From Verrucomicrobiota bacterium (GTDB lineage: Bacteria; Verrucomicrobiota; Verrucomicrobiia; Chthoniobacterales; UBA10450): a stretch of 34,868 nucleotides of DNA. Made by a program: the position numbers and the translations under genes. The stretch's first letter is position 1, and every line of letters begins with the position of its first letter. The notes below the pieces were generated by a model. The model was given only the letters and a program-made list of their open reading frames with translations, was not told the DNA's origin and did no database searches. The stretch lies in contig QHPE01000153.1 in assembly GCA_003218945.1 (NCBI GenBank), positions 4,916 through 39,783 on the forward strand, given 5' to 3'. This document shows, piece after piece, positions 8,709 through 16,156 of this stretch.

Positions 8709-9176
8709 ATGCGACTTTATTTCCTGAGACATGGCAGGGCCGATTGGCCCGACTGGAAAAAGCCCGATGACGAACGGCCGCTCACTGAATTCGGCAAAAA
8801 GGAAATGCGCCAAGTGGCGAAATTTCTCAACCGTCTCAAGGTGCAGCCAGACCTGATCGTGACCAGTCCGTTGCCGCGGGCGTCGCAGACAGCGAAGATT
8901 GCCGCGGAACAACTAAAAACGAAGCTGCGGAAAGATGAAGCGCTCGAGCCGGGATTTGGAATAAGCGAATTGAGAACTGTGCTGAAGCGGCATGGCTCAA
9001 AAATCTTGATGCTTGTTGGCCATGAGCCGGATTTTACCAGCGTGATCTCCGAGTTGACCGGCGCTAGCCTCAAGCTTTCCAAAGGCGGTGTGGCGCTGCT
9101 CGATATCGATCCCGAATCTGAGGAAGGAAAACTTCTCTGGCTGTTCCCGCCAAAATTCGCGCGCAAAGCGAAATAG
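8709..9176 (+). CDS. sixA: SixA-like histidine phosphatase
   Basis: Small member of the histidine phosphatase (phosphoglycerate-mutase-like) superfamily, 155 residues when started at the ATG at 8709 (MRLYFLRHGRAD). The catalytic RHG motif (His near residue 8) comes right at the N-terminus, and the second conserved His is in LVGHEPDF. TSPLPRASQTA is the usual R-x-x-Q-T-A segment. Length and motif spacing match SixA, which removes phosphate from phosphohistidine on signalling or PTS-type proteins. The longer ORF start at 8676 adds residues with no family match. It ends the phosphate/polyphosphate block; whether it acts on a member of that block is unknown. Confidence 0.8.
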   Translation: MRLYFLRHGRADWPDWKKPDDERPLTEFGKKEMRQVAKFLNRLKVQPDLIVTSPLPRASQTAKIAAEQLKTKLRKDEALEPGFGISELRTVLKRHGSKILMLVGHEPDFTSVISELTGASLKLSKGGVALLDIDPESEEGKLLWLFPPKFARKAK

Positions 9177-9332
9177 CGCGCTTGTTTGCACGATGCATGG
9201 AGGGATGAGCTCCCGCAAGCCCTCGCGAGCGTAAACGGCGTCTCGGAGCGGCGGCGCGCACGGAGTGACGCGTCCTACCCCACCATTCGCGTACAGGTAG
9301 GGGGGCAGTCCTCTGCACGCCGTGTCAGTTTT
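9177..9332. other. Convergent intergenic region with GC-rich repeat-like text
   Basis: This 156-base gap separates the ends of sixA (+) and secG (-). It contains CGGAGCGGCGGCGCGCACGG and following bases ending in CGTCCTACCCC, which look like a dispersed intergenic repeat and not like coding sequence. No gene or clear rho-independent terminator is seen. Confidence 0.4.
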
Positions 9333-9761
9333 CTACGGGTTCGGCGAAGCCGATGGTGCAGCAGTGCCGACAGGCAACACACCAGCGCCCGAGTCAGGCG
9401 CTGCTGGAGAAGAAGCCAGTGAAGCGTTGGCAGGCGAAGGTGTTGCTCCCGCGGGCGCAGGCGAAGTCTGCGGGGCCCCTTGCGTCTTCATGAGTTCACG
9501 ACGGAAAGCGCTGCTGGCCGTGGTATGGTGCGCATACAGGACGGATAAGGCAAAGGTGAGCACAAAAAATATTGCGGCCAGCCATGTGGTGAATTTCACC
9601 AACACGTTGGTCGTTTGGGCGCCGAAAATATTCTCAGTAACCCCAGCACCAAACGCCGCGCCCAAGCCTTCGCTCTTTGGCCGCTGCATCAGGATGACAA
9701 GAACCATCAGCACGGCCACCAGCGCAAAAAGCACGAGGCAAAGGTTAATCAAAAGGTTCAT
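9333..9761 (-). CDS. secG: Preprotein translocase subunit SecG
   Basis: Small inner-membrane subunit of the SecYEG channel. Starting at the ATG at 9761 (MNLLINLCL) the product is 142 residues; an in-frame TTG at 9782 would add seven. The first helix (about 1-23) is followed by the family loop motif LMQRPKSEGLGAAFGAG (compare QRGKGAGMGASFGGG in E. coli), then the second helix (WLAAIFFVLTFALSVLYA). The last 55 residues are a Pro/Ala/Ser-rich tail, longer than in E. coli SecG but common in other phyla. It lies downstream of mazG on the same strand, with a repeat hairpin between. Confidence 0.9.
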   Translation of the reverse strand: MNLLINLCLVLFALVAVLMVLVILMQRPKSEGLGAAFGAGVTENIFGAQTTNVLVKFTTWLAAIFFVLTFALSVLYAHHTTASSAFRRELMKTQGAPQTSPAPAGATPSPANASLASSPAAPDSGAGVLPVGTAAPSASPNP

Positions 9762-9797
9762 CGGGAGGCGAAATATCTCCAAAGAAACGAGACAAGC

Positions 9798-9863
9798 AAA
9801 CGCCCAACGGCCAACCTCGAATTTCAGAAAACTTCAGCGTTGAGCGTTGGACGTTTGGCGTTT
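9798..9863. repeat. Inverted repeat overlapping the 3' end of mazG
   Basis: AAACGCCCAACGGCCAAC (9798-9815) and GTTGGACGTTTGGCGTTT (9846-9863) are complementary over 18 bases with two mismatches. The right arm lies inside mazG and encodes its last dozen residues; the left arm lies past the stop. The phrase belongs to a 'gttgagcgttggacgttgg' class of low-complexity intergenic repeat. It could end mazG transcription, although no clear U tract follows. Confidence 0.65.
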
Positions 9864-10645
9864 CTCTTAATCTCGTCCCAAATCGCATCCATCTCTTCGA
9901 GATTGACATCACCCAGTTTCTTCCCGCGCGACTTCAGCTTGTCTTCCAACTGATTAAAGCGCGCGACGAATTTGTCGGTGGCAGATTGCAGAGCGCTTTC
10001 CGCGTCGATGTTGCATTTCCGGGCCAGATTCACGACCGCGAACAGCAGATCGCCAATCTCGTCTTCGCTCATTTCCTTCTGTTGTGACTGGATCGCCTCT
10101 TTCGTTTCGTCCAGCTCTTCTTCGACCTTCGCTATCGCATCGCGCGCTTCTGTCCAGTCAAAATTCACCCTGGCCGCTTTGGATTGCGCCTTTTGTGCGC
10201 GCACCGGCGCAGGCAATGCTTTTGGCAAACTTGCCAGGTAATGCGAATCGCCCTTTTTCTCTTCTCGCTTGATTGCTTCCCATTGTTTGAGGACTGCGCC
10301 GGAGTCGCGAGCGTCGCTCGTGCCGAATACATGAGGATGTCGCCTGACTAGCTTATTAGACACCTCGTCAATGACCTGTTCAATATTAAAGCGACTGGCT
10401 CCGGCCGCGATCTCGGCGTGCATCACCACCAGCAGCAAAAGATCACCGAGTTCCTCGCGGAAATGTGCATCGTCCTGCCCGCGCGCTGCCTCGGCCACTT
10501 CGTACGCCTCCTCGATTAGCGCCGGGAGTAATGACTCGTTCGTTTGCTCACGATCCCACGGGCAACCACCGGGTGCGCGAAGTCTCGTGACGATGTCGCA
10601 GAGCTTCGCGAATTGCTCGGTGACTGGTTGCAGGTGATCAGCCAT
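9824..10645 (-). CDS. mazG: Nucleoside triphosphate pyrophosphohydrolase MazG
   Basis: Hydrolyses (d)NTPs to NMP and pyrophosphate, cleaning non-canonical nucleotides and affecting the (p)ppGpp response. With the ATG at 10645 (MADHLQPVTEQF) it has 273 residues and two MazG domains. The N-terminal domain has RLRAPGGCPWDREQT and the metal motif EEAYEVAEA with EELGD; the C-terminal domain has EEELDETKEA with EDEIGDLLFAVVN and RKCNIDAESAL, typical of full-length MazG. The usual end (LEEMDAIWDEIKR) is followed by NAKRPTLNAEVF, which is encoded by an intergenic-type repeat, so the tail is probably a recent extension. The ORF start at 10675 is less likely. Confidence 0.93.
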   Translation of the reverse strand: MADHLQPVTEQFAKLCDIVTRLRAPGGCPWDREQTNESLLPALIEEAYEVAEAARGQDDAHFREELGDLLLLVVMHAEIAAGASRFNIEQVIDEVSNKLVRRHPHVFGTSDARDSGAVLKQWEAIKREEKKGDSHYLASLPKALPAPVRAQKAQSKAARVNFDWTEARDAIAKVEEELDETKEAIQSQQKEMSEDEIGDLLFAVVNLARKCNIDAESALQSATDKFVARFNQLEDKLKSRGKKLGDVNLEEMDAIWDEIKRNAKRPTLNAEVF

Positions 10646-10809
10646 AACGGAACCCCTTCGAATGTACATCTTCAATGAGCACGGATTACACTGGAATCCA
10701 GTGCGACTTCTGCGCGATGGTGCGCTTCAAAAGCCGCACATTCGGTCGCAAAGCGATCGGACTGACGCTTGTGACGCCTCGGCCACTGATCGATGGCCAT
10801 CAATTCGTC
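10646..10809. other. Intergenic region between mazG and the LTxxQ-like gene
   Basis: A 164-base gap holding the small palindrome ACTGGAATCCAGT near 10690 and no credible ORF. It must carry the mazG promoter on the minus strand, but no clear -35/-10 pair could be named. Confidence 0.4.
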
Positions 10810-11169
10810 TCAGAATCGGCCTTGTGTCGCCTCGCGGATTGTCTGTAAACGAATCTGTTGCAGTTTTTTGTATTGGTCAGGTGAAAGAATCGCCTTCATC
10901 TGCGGATCGCTTTGCTGATGAATGGCCCTGAGCTGTTGCATTTTCTGCATTTTTGAAAGCGAATTATCGTTCTTAATTGCCTGCACTTTTGGTACTTCGG
11001 CAGCAAGAATCGGCAGCACTTTCTCCTTTTGCTGCGGCGTGAGATTGAGCTGTTGTGCCATTGCCTGGGCCTTCGACATTGCACCCGCCTTTTGCCCGAA
11101 TGAAGTTGGTGCCAGCAGCGCGAGCAGGGCGATGGATACAGCCGAGATAACAAACGTGTAGTTCTTCAT
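10810..11169 (-). CDS. Small exported LTxxQ-like helical protein
   Basis: Predicted periplasmic protein of 119 residues starting at the ATG at 11169, which follows a good Shine-Dalgarno (AAGGAA). Residues 1-25 form a signal peptide ending in SFGQ. The rest is Gln/Lys-rich and helical, with LNLTPQQKEKVLPIL and ILSPDQYKKLQQIR; this L-[ST]-x-x-Q pattern twice over is the hallmark of the CpxP/Spy-like LTxxQ group, although the residues between are not clearly CpxP. A periplasmic chaperone or stress role would be inference. The upstream part of the track ORF (from 11316) has no signal and is discarded. Confidence 0.65.
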   Translation of the reverse strand: MKNYTFVISAVSIALLALLAPTSFGQKAGAMSKAQAMAQQLNLTPQQKEKVLPILAAEVPKVQAIKNDNSLSKMQKMQQLRAIHQQSDPQMKAILSPDQYKKLQQIRLQTIREATQGRF

Positions 11170-11320
11170 ATTTTTTCCTTTGCTTTGCTGCGCATCGTGG
11201 TGACGTCGCTTGAGTAAGTCAAGATTTCTCTTGAAAACGTGTCCAAATCTTCTGCAGAAGCGGCACAACCACCACACCTGCGTCAGACACACAAAAACTT
11301 TGATATTCACACTCATCGCT

Positions 11321-12013
11321 CTACACCAATTGCCATTTCACTTCGTGCGAATTCCTTTTCGTTTCCCACAAACGGCGTCCACCAAGGAATGCATTTTCGT
11401 TTTGGCCGCGCACAATTCCGTTCGGTAACCGCCCGAACCGATGCACCAACCCACCACCGAGAACGACGTAATCGGCAATGAATGCTCGTCGCAATTGCGT
11501 GATCGCATAGAGGACTTGACGCTGCCATTTTTTGTTGCCGAACTTCTCCAGTCCAGGAATTCCCAGATCCTCCTCGATGATCTTTCCGTTCGGATATGGC
11601 AGGTCGCCTAACTCGAGGGACATCAGGTTCCTTTCCCAGACCAGCGCTGAGCCCAGCCCTGTACCGAGTCCGAGAAACAGCATCCGCCCTCTGCCGAGGT
11701 AACTGCCAAGCCCTTGCATGGCTGCATCGTTCACGACTCGCACCGGTATTCCGAGTGCCCGCGCAAAATTGAAATGGACCCAGCTTTTGCCAAGGTGCTT
11801 GGGGTTCCGGAGGATCCGTCCATTGCGCACCGGCGCCGGGAAACCAATTGATGCAACATCAAATTTCCAGCCGCAGACGGTCTCCTCAAATTTTGATACG
11901 AACTGTTTTGGCGTCATCCGCGGACCGGAGGCAAATTCGCGTTCGACGCGCTCGGACAACAGCAGTTTGACAAAGCTGCCGCCGATATCGACAACGAGAA
12001 TTCTTCTCTTCAT
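11321..12013 (-). CDS. ROK-family kinase, polyphosphate glucokinase-like (copy 2)
   Basis: Close paralogue of the gene at 7928-8617: 230 residues against 229, collinear with no large gaps. It has phosphate 1 (VVDIGGSFVK), VASIGFPAPVRNG, the catalytic Asp in RVVNDAAMQGLG, phosphate 2 (LFLGLGTGLGSAL), LELGDLPYPNGK and ADYVVLGGG. No ROK zinc cluster is present. It starts at an ATG 30 bases after the stop of the DUF4388-like gene and is probably co-transcribed with it, away from the pst/ppk operon. The two copies may differ in sugar, donor or regulation. Confidence 0.75.
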   Translation of the reverse strand: MKRRILVVDIGGSFVKLLLSERVEREFASGPRMTPKQFVSKFEETVCGWKFDVASIGFPAPVRNGRILRNPKHLGKSWVHFNFARALGIPVRVVNDAAMQGLGSYLGRGRMLFLGLGTGLGSALVWERNLMSLELGDLPYPNGKIIEEDLGIPGLEKFGNKKWQRQVLYAITQLRRAFIADYVVLGGGLVHRFGRLPNGIVRGQNENAFLGGRRLWETKRNSHEVKWQLV

Positions 12014-12043
12014 CGGTGCGTGCCCGCAGCAGAGGACGCGGCG

Positions 12044-13027
12044 TTATCGCCCGCGGCCGAACAATCGCCCCATGCCGCCCTTCGGTTCAGACTTCGCAGC
12101 GGTGCTGGCAGGCCAGCACTCTACTATCTGAAGCACGACGAAGCGGAACAGCAGTTGCCGGGCAGATTTCAAATCGAGCCGGAGGTTCTTCGCAATCTGT
12201 TGCACCGACCGGGCGCCATTGAACTGCGAGGCGAATTGCGCCTCATCCGAGGTCAGCTTCAACTTCTGAACGCGATCGAAACCTTCTCTTGAGTAAGCCG
12301 GAATTGAGGCCGGATCGAAGCCTGCAGGTAGGTCCGGGTGCTGGACAAGACGCAAAGTCTCCAGTGACCAGTCATCCACATCCGGATCGCCGGTGAGGTC
12401 GCCGAAACCGCTTAACAGCTCTGCATTCTTTTCAAACATGATCCACACGTTCGGCGCCGACCAAAGTTGCGAAAACAGCGTTTGGCCATAGTGCCGCATC
12501 AGATCGAACGCCGGCCGCCTCTCAATAGATTCGGTACGAGCAAGGGTTAACAGAAAAGGAGTGCTGTTTTCTTTCTGCTGGTCGCGCGCATTGTTCACCA
12601 TTTCTGGGTCCACCTCAGCGAGAATGGGCGGCGTCTCCGAACAATAAAGGTCCGGGTCCCGAGTTGTGGCCAGAACAATCTCGCCATCCCGCGCGAGAAC
12701 GTCCACGGGTTCCTTGTCCCAGCACGCTCGCAGCAGCCCGGTCAGGTTCTCTTTTCCAATCGCTCGAACCGCAAGATTCAACGGAAACAGACTTGTACGA
12801 CCGCAAAAATAAATATCAGCGGCCCCTGGCTCCTCGCGTTGCGTGGTTTCGGCGGCGGGAGGCTCCGAAACCGGCTCGGCCCAATCAGAAGCGGGGGTTG
12901 ATATGCGCCACCAATCGTCCGATTGGAAAGCTTCGGCACCCGCGGCCGGCTCCAGTGCAGGCTCCTCCTCGTGCCGAACGGGTGACCGGTCGATCTGTTC
13001 GCGTTCTTCGCTGTTGGAAGGTTCCAT
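12044..13027 (-). CDS. DUF4388-like (PATAN-type) protein with C-terminal winged-helix-like segment
   Basis: Uncharacterised protein of 327 residues from the ATG at 13027 (a GTG at 13030 is also possible). Residues 1-70 are acidic, Pro/Glu-rich and probably disordered. Residues about 72-140 (SLFPLNLAVRAIGKENLTGLL...DVLARDGEIVLATT) resemble the DUF4388 fold, in which a short helical part leads to a beta strand reading '.GEI..A'. The C-terminal segment LTSDEAQFASQFNGARSVQQIAKNL...LLFRFVVLQIVE resembles the small helical repeat that follows DUF4388 in many proteins. The end is basic and Gly-rich (MGRLFGRGR). Such proteins often occur with gliding or signalling GTPases, but no such partner is seen here. 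Confidence 0.5.
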   Translation of the reverse strand: MEPSNSEEREQIDRSPVRHEEEPALEPAAGAEAFQSDDWWRISTPASDWAEPVSEPPAAETTQREEPGAADIYFCGRTSLFPLNLAVRAIGKENLTGLLRACWDKEPVDVLARDGEIVLATTRDPDLYCSETPPILAEVDPEMVNNARDQQKENSTPFLLTLARTESIERRPAFDLMRHYGQTLFSQLWSAPNVWIMFEKNAELLSGFGDLTGDPDVDDWSLETLRLVQHPDLPAGFDPASIPAYSREGFDRVQKLKLTSDEAQFASQFNGARSVQQIAKNLRLDLKSARQLLFRFVVLQIVECWPASTAAKSEPKGGMGRLFGRGR

Positions 13028-13148
13028 CACGCGTTATGTCAGCTTGGATTTGCCGCCTATTCTCGGTGTAAGTCTTCTACGGTCTAAGCAAACCCCATAT
13101 CAAGGCTGTATCAAGAAGCCAATCTTCGCAACGGAGAACTGTTACCCC

Positions 13149-14573
13149 CTATTGTGAAAAGCGGCGCGACAAGTCGCGTCTGCTCATCTTGCCGCGCTCG
13201 TTCGTGGGAATTGCACCGACAATAAAAATTCGCTTCGGAACCTGCCAGGGGCTTAAGAAATCACGGCAAAATCGCAACAGATCGTTTTCGGTTGTCTGGG
13301 GTGAAGCCTGAACGCATGCCGCCACTTCCTCGTTCCGTAACCCTGCGCCTGTGGAACGGCCGAACACAACTGCCTGCCGCACGCCCTCAAAACGCAGCAA
13401 CTGCGCTTCGATTTCCGCCGGATTCACCTTTTTCCCGGCGACGTTGATGACGTCCGAAACCCGACCAACGATTGTTAGCGCCGAGTTATGCTGAGCGAGC
13501 AGGTCATCCGGAACAAAAACACCGTTCCCAAGTTTCTGTTCGCCCCCCTCGGGAAAATAGCCGTCGCTCACCGCTGCGCTGCGAACTCGGATCTGGCTGG
13601 AGGATGCCGTTGGTTCGATAAATTCAATCTCCACGCGTTGCATCGGGCGGCCGACCAAACCGTCCTCGAATGTTGTGCCATCCCGGTCGTAGCAAATTCC
13701 ACCGCATTCCGAAGCACCATAAAAGGAATGAATCGGCTGCTTGAATTTTTCGAAAAACTTTTTCGCCACAGCACCCGAAAGCGGAGCCCCGGCAGAAATG
13801 CACAGCCGAAGCTTTGGCAGGGCGGGCACATCGTCCAGATTGCAAAAGGCCTGATAAAAGACCGGCGTGCCGGGAAAAACCGTTGCGTGCGTCCGAGCAA
13901 GGTCGGCAAGAACGGCTCGCGGTGTTCTATCCCGGCTGACCACCATCGGCACACCGCGCGCGATCAAGGGCGTAAGCAAATTACTAAACCCATAGGAGTG
14001 CGAGACCGGGATCACGCCAAAATTCAGATCGCCATTGGAAATTCCCATCGTCTCGCAAATCTGATTGCAATCGGCTAGCAACTGATGTGCGCGAAATCGA
14101 ACGGCGCGCGGAGCTGCCGTTGTGCCGGATGTAAGTTTCAGAAGCGACGGCGGATTGTCACCCCAATCCACTGTAGAGCCGTCAGTCGTCAGCCGAACGA
14201 CCTTCAAGTCAGTTTCGCCGGAGACGTCCTCTCTTGCCGACGTTGCCGCGGATACGACAGCGGTTGCCTTGCAAATTTCCAACGCTGCATCGCGCTGTCG
14301 CTCGCTGATGGATTGGTCAAGCGGAAGAACGACGAGTTGCTTACGCAAAGATGCAATGAAGACCGACGGCCAATCCTGGTGATTGCCAATCTGCACCGCG
14401 ACGACCGCGCCTGCGGTGAACATATCAATTTTCGTGTAGAAAGCGCGCGCCCCCTCTTCAACGTCACGAAAGCTGCGCGCGATCTTGCCCGTTGAATCGA
14501 ATACAGCAGCATCATCACCTTTGCGCGAAACTGTGCGCTGCCACGCTGCCAGCAGTGGATCACGCGCTTTCAT
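13149..14573 (-). CDS. AMP-dependent acyl-CoA synthetase/ligase
   Basis: ANL-superfamily enzyme that activates a carboxylate with ATP to an acyl-adenylate. It has A3 ([16 protein letters not shown]), A4/A5 region [17 protein letters not shown]5 [16 protein letters not shown]8 [20 protein letters not shown], and the A10 catalytic Lys in [11 protein letters not shown] at the extreme C-terminus. The ATG at 14573 gives 474 residues and avoids overlap with rpmE; the track ORF start at 14636 gives 495 and would overlap the divergent rpmE start by 14 bases. The usual YxxTGD A7 loop is degenerate (fragment [17 protein letters not shown]), so it is not a typical long-chain or acetyl-CoA synthetase. 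The substrate cannot be inferred; no acyl carrier or beta-oxidation gene is nearby. Confidence 0.8.
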   Translation of the reverse strand: MKARDPLLAAWQRTVSRKGDDAAVFDSTGKIARSFRDVEEGARAFYTKIDMFTAGAVVAVQIGNHQDWPSVFIASLRKQLVVLPLDQSISERQRDAALEICKATAVVSAATSAREDVSGETDLKVVRLTTDGSTVDWGDNPPSLLKLTSGTTAAPRAVRFRAHQLLADCNQICETMGISNGDLNFGVIPVSHSYGFSNLLTPLIARGVPMVVSRDRTPRAVLADLARTHATVFPGTPVFYQAFCNLDDVPALPKLRLCISAGAPLSGAVAKKFFEKFKQPIHSFYGASECGGICYDRDGTTFEDGLVGRPMQRVEIEFIEPTASSSQIRVRSAAVSDGYFPEGGEQKLGNGVFVPDDLLAQHNSALTIVGRVSDVINVAGKKVNPAEIEAQLLRFEGVRQAVVFGRSTGAGLRNEEVAACVQASPQTTENDLLRFCRDFLSPWQVPKRIFIVGAIPTNERGKMSRRDLSRRFSQ

Positions 14574-14622
14574 CGCTTGCCAAAACCGGTGTGCACGGAT
14601 AGATTCCGCGCTCCATTTGAAG

Positions 14623-14850
14623 ATGAAAGCAGGCATTCATCCAGAATACTACGAGACTGATATGGTATGCGCGTGCGGCGCGGTATATCACACGCGCTCC
14701 ACCCGTCGCGATATTAAGATCGGCATTTGTGCCGCTTGTCATCCCTTTTTCACTGGCGAACAAAAATTTGTCGATACGGCTGGGCGCGTAGAGAAGTTCG
14801 CGCGGCGCTATGGCAGCACCAAAGCCGCCCGTGCCGACAAAAAAGCTTAG
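14623..14850 (+). CDS. rpmE: 50S ribosomal protein L31, zinc-binding type
   Basis: Ribosomal protein of the large-subunit central protuberance. The track ORF begins at 14485, but the real start is the ATG at 14623 ([19 protein letters not shown]), giving 75 residues. The four zinc ligands are present at Cys16, Cys18, Cys36 and Cys39, close to the E. coli L31 arrangement, so this is the Zn-containing (C+) form. An Ala/Lys-rich tail follows [14 protein letters not shown]. It lies next to prfA, a common bacterial pairing (rpmE-prfA). Confidence 0.95.
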   Translation: MKAGIHPEYYETDMVCACGAVYHTRSTRRDIKIGICAACHPFFTGEQKFVDTAGRVEKFARRYGSTKAARADKKA

Positions 14851-14860
14851 CTTAACTGGG

Positions 14861-14918
14861 CTGTAGCGGCTGTCTATGACTGCCGCCCTCCTTCGGCGTT
14901 CATAGAACGCCGCTACAG
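14861..14918. repeat. Paired CTGTAGCGGC hairpin repeats just before prfA
   Basis: The sequence reads CTGTAGCGGCTGTCTATGAC, then a short spacer, then GTTCATAGAACGCCGCTACAG, so two copies of the same 20-base unit face each other as a large inverted repeat. Each copy also contains its own small hairpin (GGCGTTC-tat-GAACGCC in the right copy). The right end touches the prfA start codon with no spacer. Related copies occur near 18992, 24016, 24150 and 29080. Confidence 0.8.
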
Positions 14919-15998
14919 ATGGACTTAAATTCCCTTATTCAACTCAAACGCGAACGCCTCGAACAACTCGAACGCGAAATTGCGGATCCGCGCCTGTTCG
15001 ACAATCGTAAGCGCGCTGAGGAAATCATGCGCGAACGCGCGACTCTGACAGATTTGCTGGAAAAATGGCGCGAGCTCGAAGCGGCCCGCAAGCAATTAGA
15101 TGACAACCGTGAACTGGCAACGTCGCGCGATGTTGAGATCGCAGCGATGGCCGACGATGAAATTCCGGAACTCGAAAGACGCGTCGTCGATCTTGAACGC
15201 GGCGTTCAGGTCGCCTTGCTGCCGACGGATCAAACCGAAGAGCGCGACGCAATCGTGGAAGTCCGCGCCGGAACAGGCGGGAACGAAGCGGCGATCTTCG
15301 CCGCCGATCTGTACCGCATGTATCATCGCTACGCGGAATCTGCCGGGCTGAAAACCGAAGACCTCGAGTCGAGTCCCTCTGAGCTTGGCGGATTCAAGGA
15401 AGTGATCTTCCGAGTTTCGGGCGAAGCAGTTTTTAGAAAGCTCCGTTATGAAAGCGGTGTGCATCGTGTTCAGCGCGTGCCTGCGACTGAAGCGCAAGGC
15501 CGCATTCATACGTCGACGGCCACTGTCGCGGTGTTGCCCGAAGCACAGGATGTGGATGTTGAATTGAGACCGGAAGACTTACGGATCGAAGTTTCCCGCG
15601 CGGGCGGTCCCGGCGGGCAGGGCGTGAACACCACTGACTCGGCGGTGCAGGTAATGCACATGCCGACCGGCATGATCGTGCGCTGCCAGGACGGTCGCAG
15701 TCAGATCAAAAACAAGGAACGCGCACTATCGATTTTGCGAGCGCGCTTGCTCGAGCGCAGGCAACGCGAGGAAGCGGAGAAATACAGCGCGCAACGCCGA
15801 GGGCAGATCGGCACCGGGGGGCGCGAAGAAAAAATTCGCACCTACAATTTTCCCCAGAACCGAGTGACTGACCATCGGATCGGACTGACCGTTTACAATT
15901 TAGATCAGGTAATGGACGGGAATCTCGGTGAGTTGATCCAGTCACTGCAAACCGCAGACGTGGCTGAGCGGTTGAAACAATCAGCCGTCGCCGCATGA
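14919..15998 (+). CDS. prfA: Peptide chain release factor 1
   Basis: Reads UAA and UAG stop codons and triggers peptide release. The 359-residue protein has the stop-codon-reading tripeptide PAT at about 188-190 (RVPATEAQGRIHTS), which separates RF1 from RF2 (SPF), and the catalytic GGQ at about 232-234 (AGGPGGQGVNTTDSAV), whose Gln is normally methylated by PrmC. Length equals the usual 355-360. The start codon directly follows a repeat end (GCCGCTACAG|ATG) and lacks a Shine-Dalgarno, but the N-terminal MDLNSLIQLKRERLEQLERE fits the family. prmC, often next to prfA, is not adjacent here. Confidence 0.96.
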   Translation: MDLNSLIQLKRERLEQLEREIADPRLFDNRKRAEEIMRERATLTDLLEKWRELEAARKQLDDNRELATSRDVEIAAMADDEIPELERRVVDLERGVQVALLPTDQTEERDAIVEVRAGTGGNEAAIFAADLYRMYHRYAESAGLKTEDLESSPSELGGFKEVIFRVSGEAVFRKLRYESGVHRVQRVPATEAQGRIHTSTATVAVLPEAQDVDVELRPEDLRIEVSRAGGPGGQGVNTTDSAVQVMHMPTGMIVRCQDGRSQIKNKERALSILRARLLERRQREEAEKYSAQRRGQIGTGGREEKIRTYNFPQNRVTDHRIGLTVYNLDQVMDGNLGELIQSLQTADVAERLKQSAVAA

Positions 15999-16070
15999 TA
16001 GGACAAATGTTCCGCTTTCCGCTAAGGCCCACTTGAGATAGCAACAGCGGTGAGCCTTGGAGGGGGGCCA

Positions 16071-16139
16071 CGGCATTGTGATCAATGTGGAGCTCGGCGA
16101 AATTCGAGATCGCGCGGAGCGGGCAACCACTTGGAATCG
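16071..16139 (-). pseudogene. Decayed, frameshifted copy of a pckG 3' segment
   Basis: On the minus strand this piece translates in two frames as DSKWLPAPRDLEF then AELHIDHNAV, matching ESPVGWLPSPHDLDLAELDIDHNAV inside pckG (DNA 16300-16373). The DNA match includes an exact CGGCATTGTGATC. One extra base after the EF codons shifts the frame, and about five bases are missing before KWLP. It lies about 230 bases from the matching part of the intact gene, just past its stop codon. This is the remnant of a partial tandem duplication or of a second PEPCK gene. Confidence 0.75.
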
Positions 16140-16156
16140 TTGCTGTGCGCGGCCGA

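Noticed and set aside
14861-14918. CRISPR-like repeat
   Set aside because: Only two facing copies with no spacers or array; it is an inverted repeat of a dispersed family.
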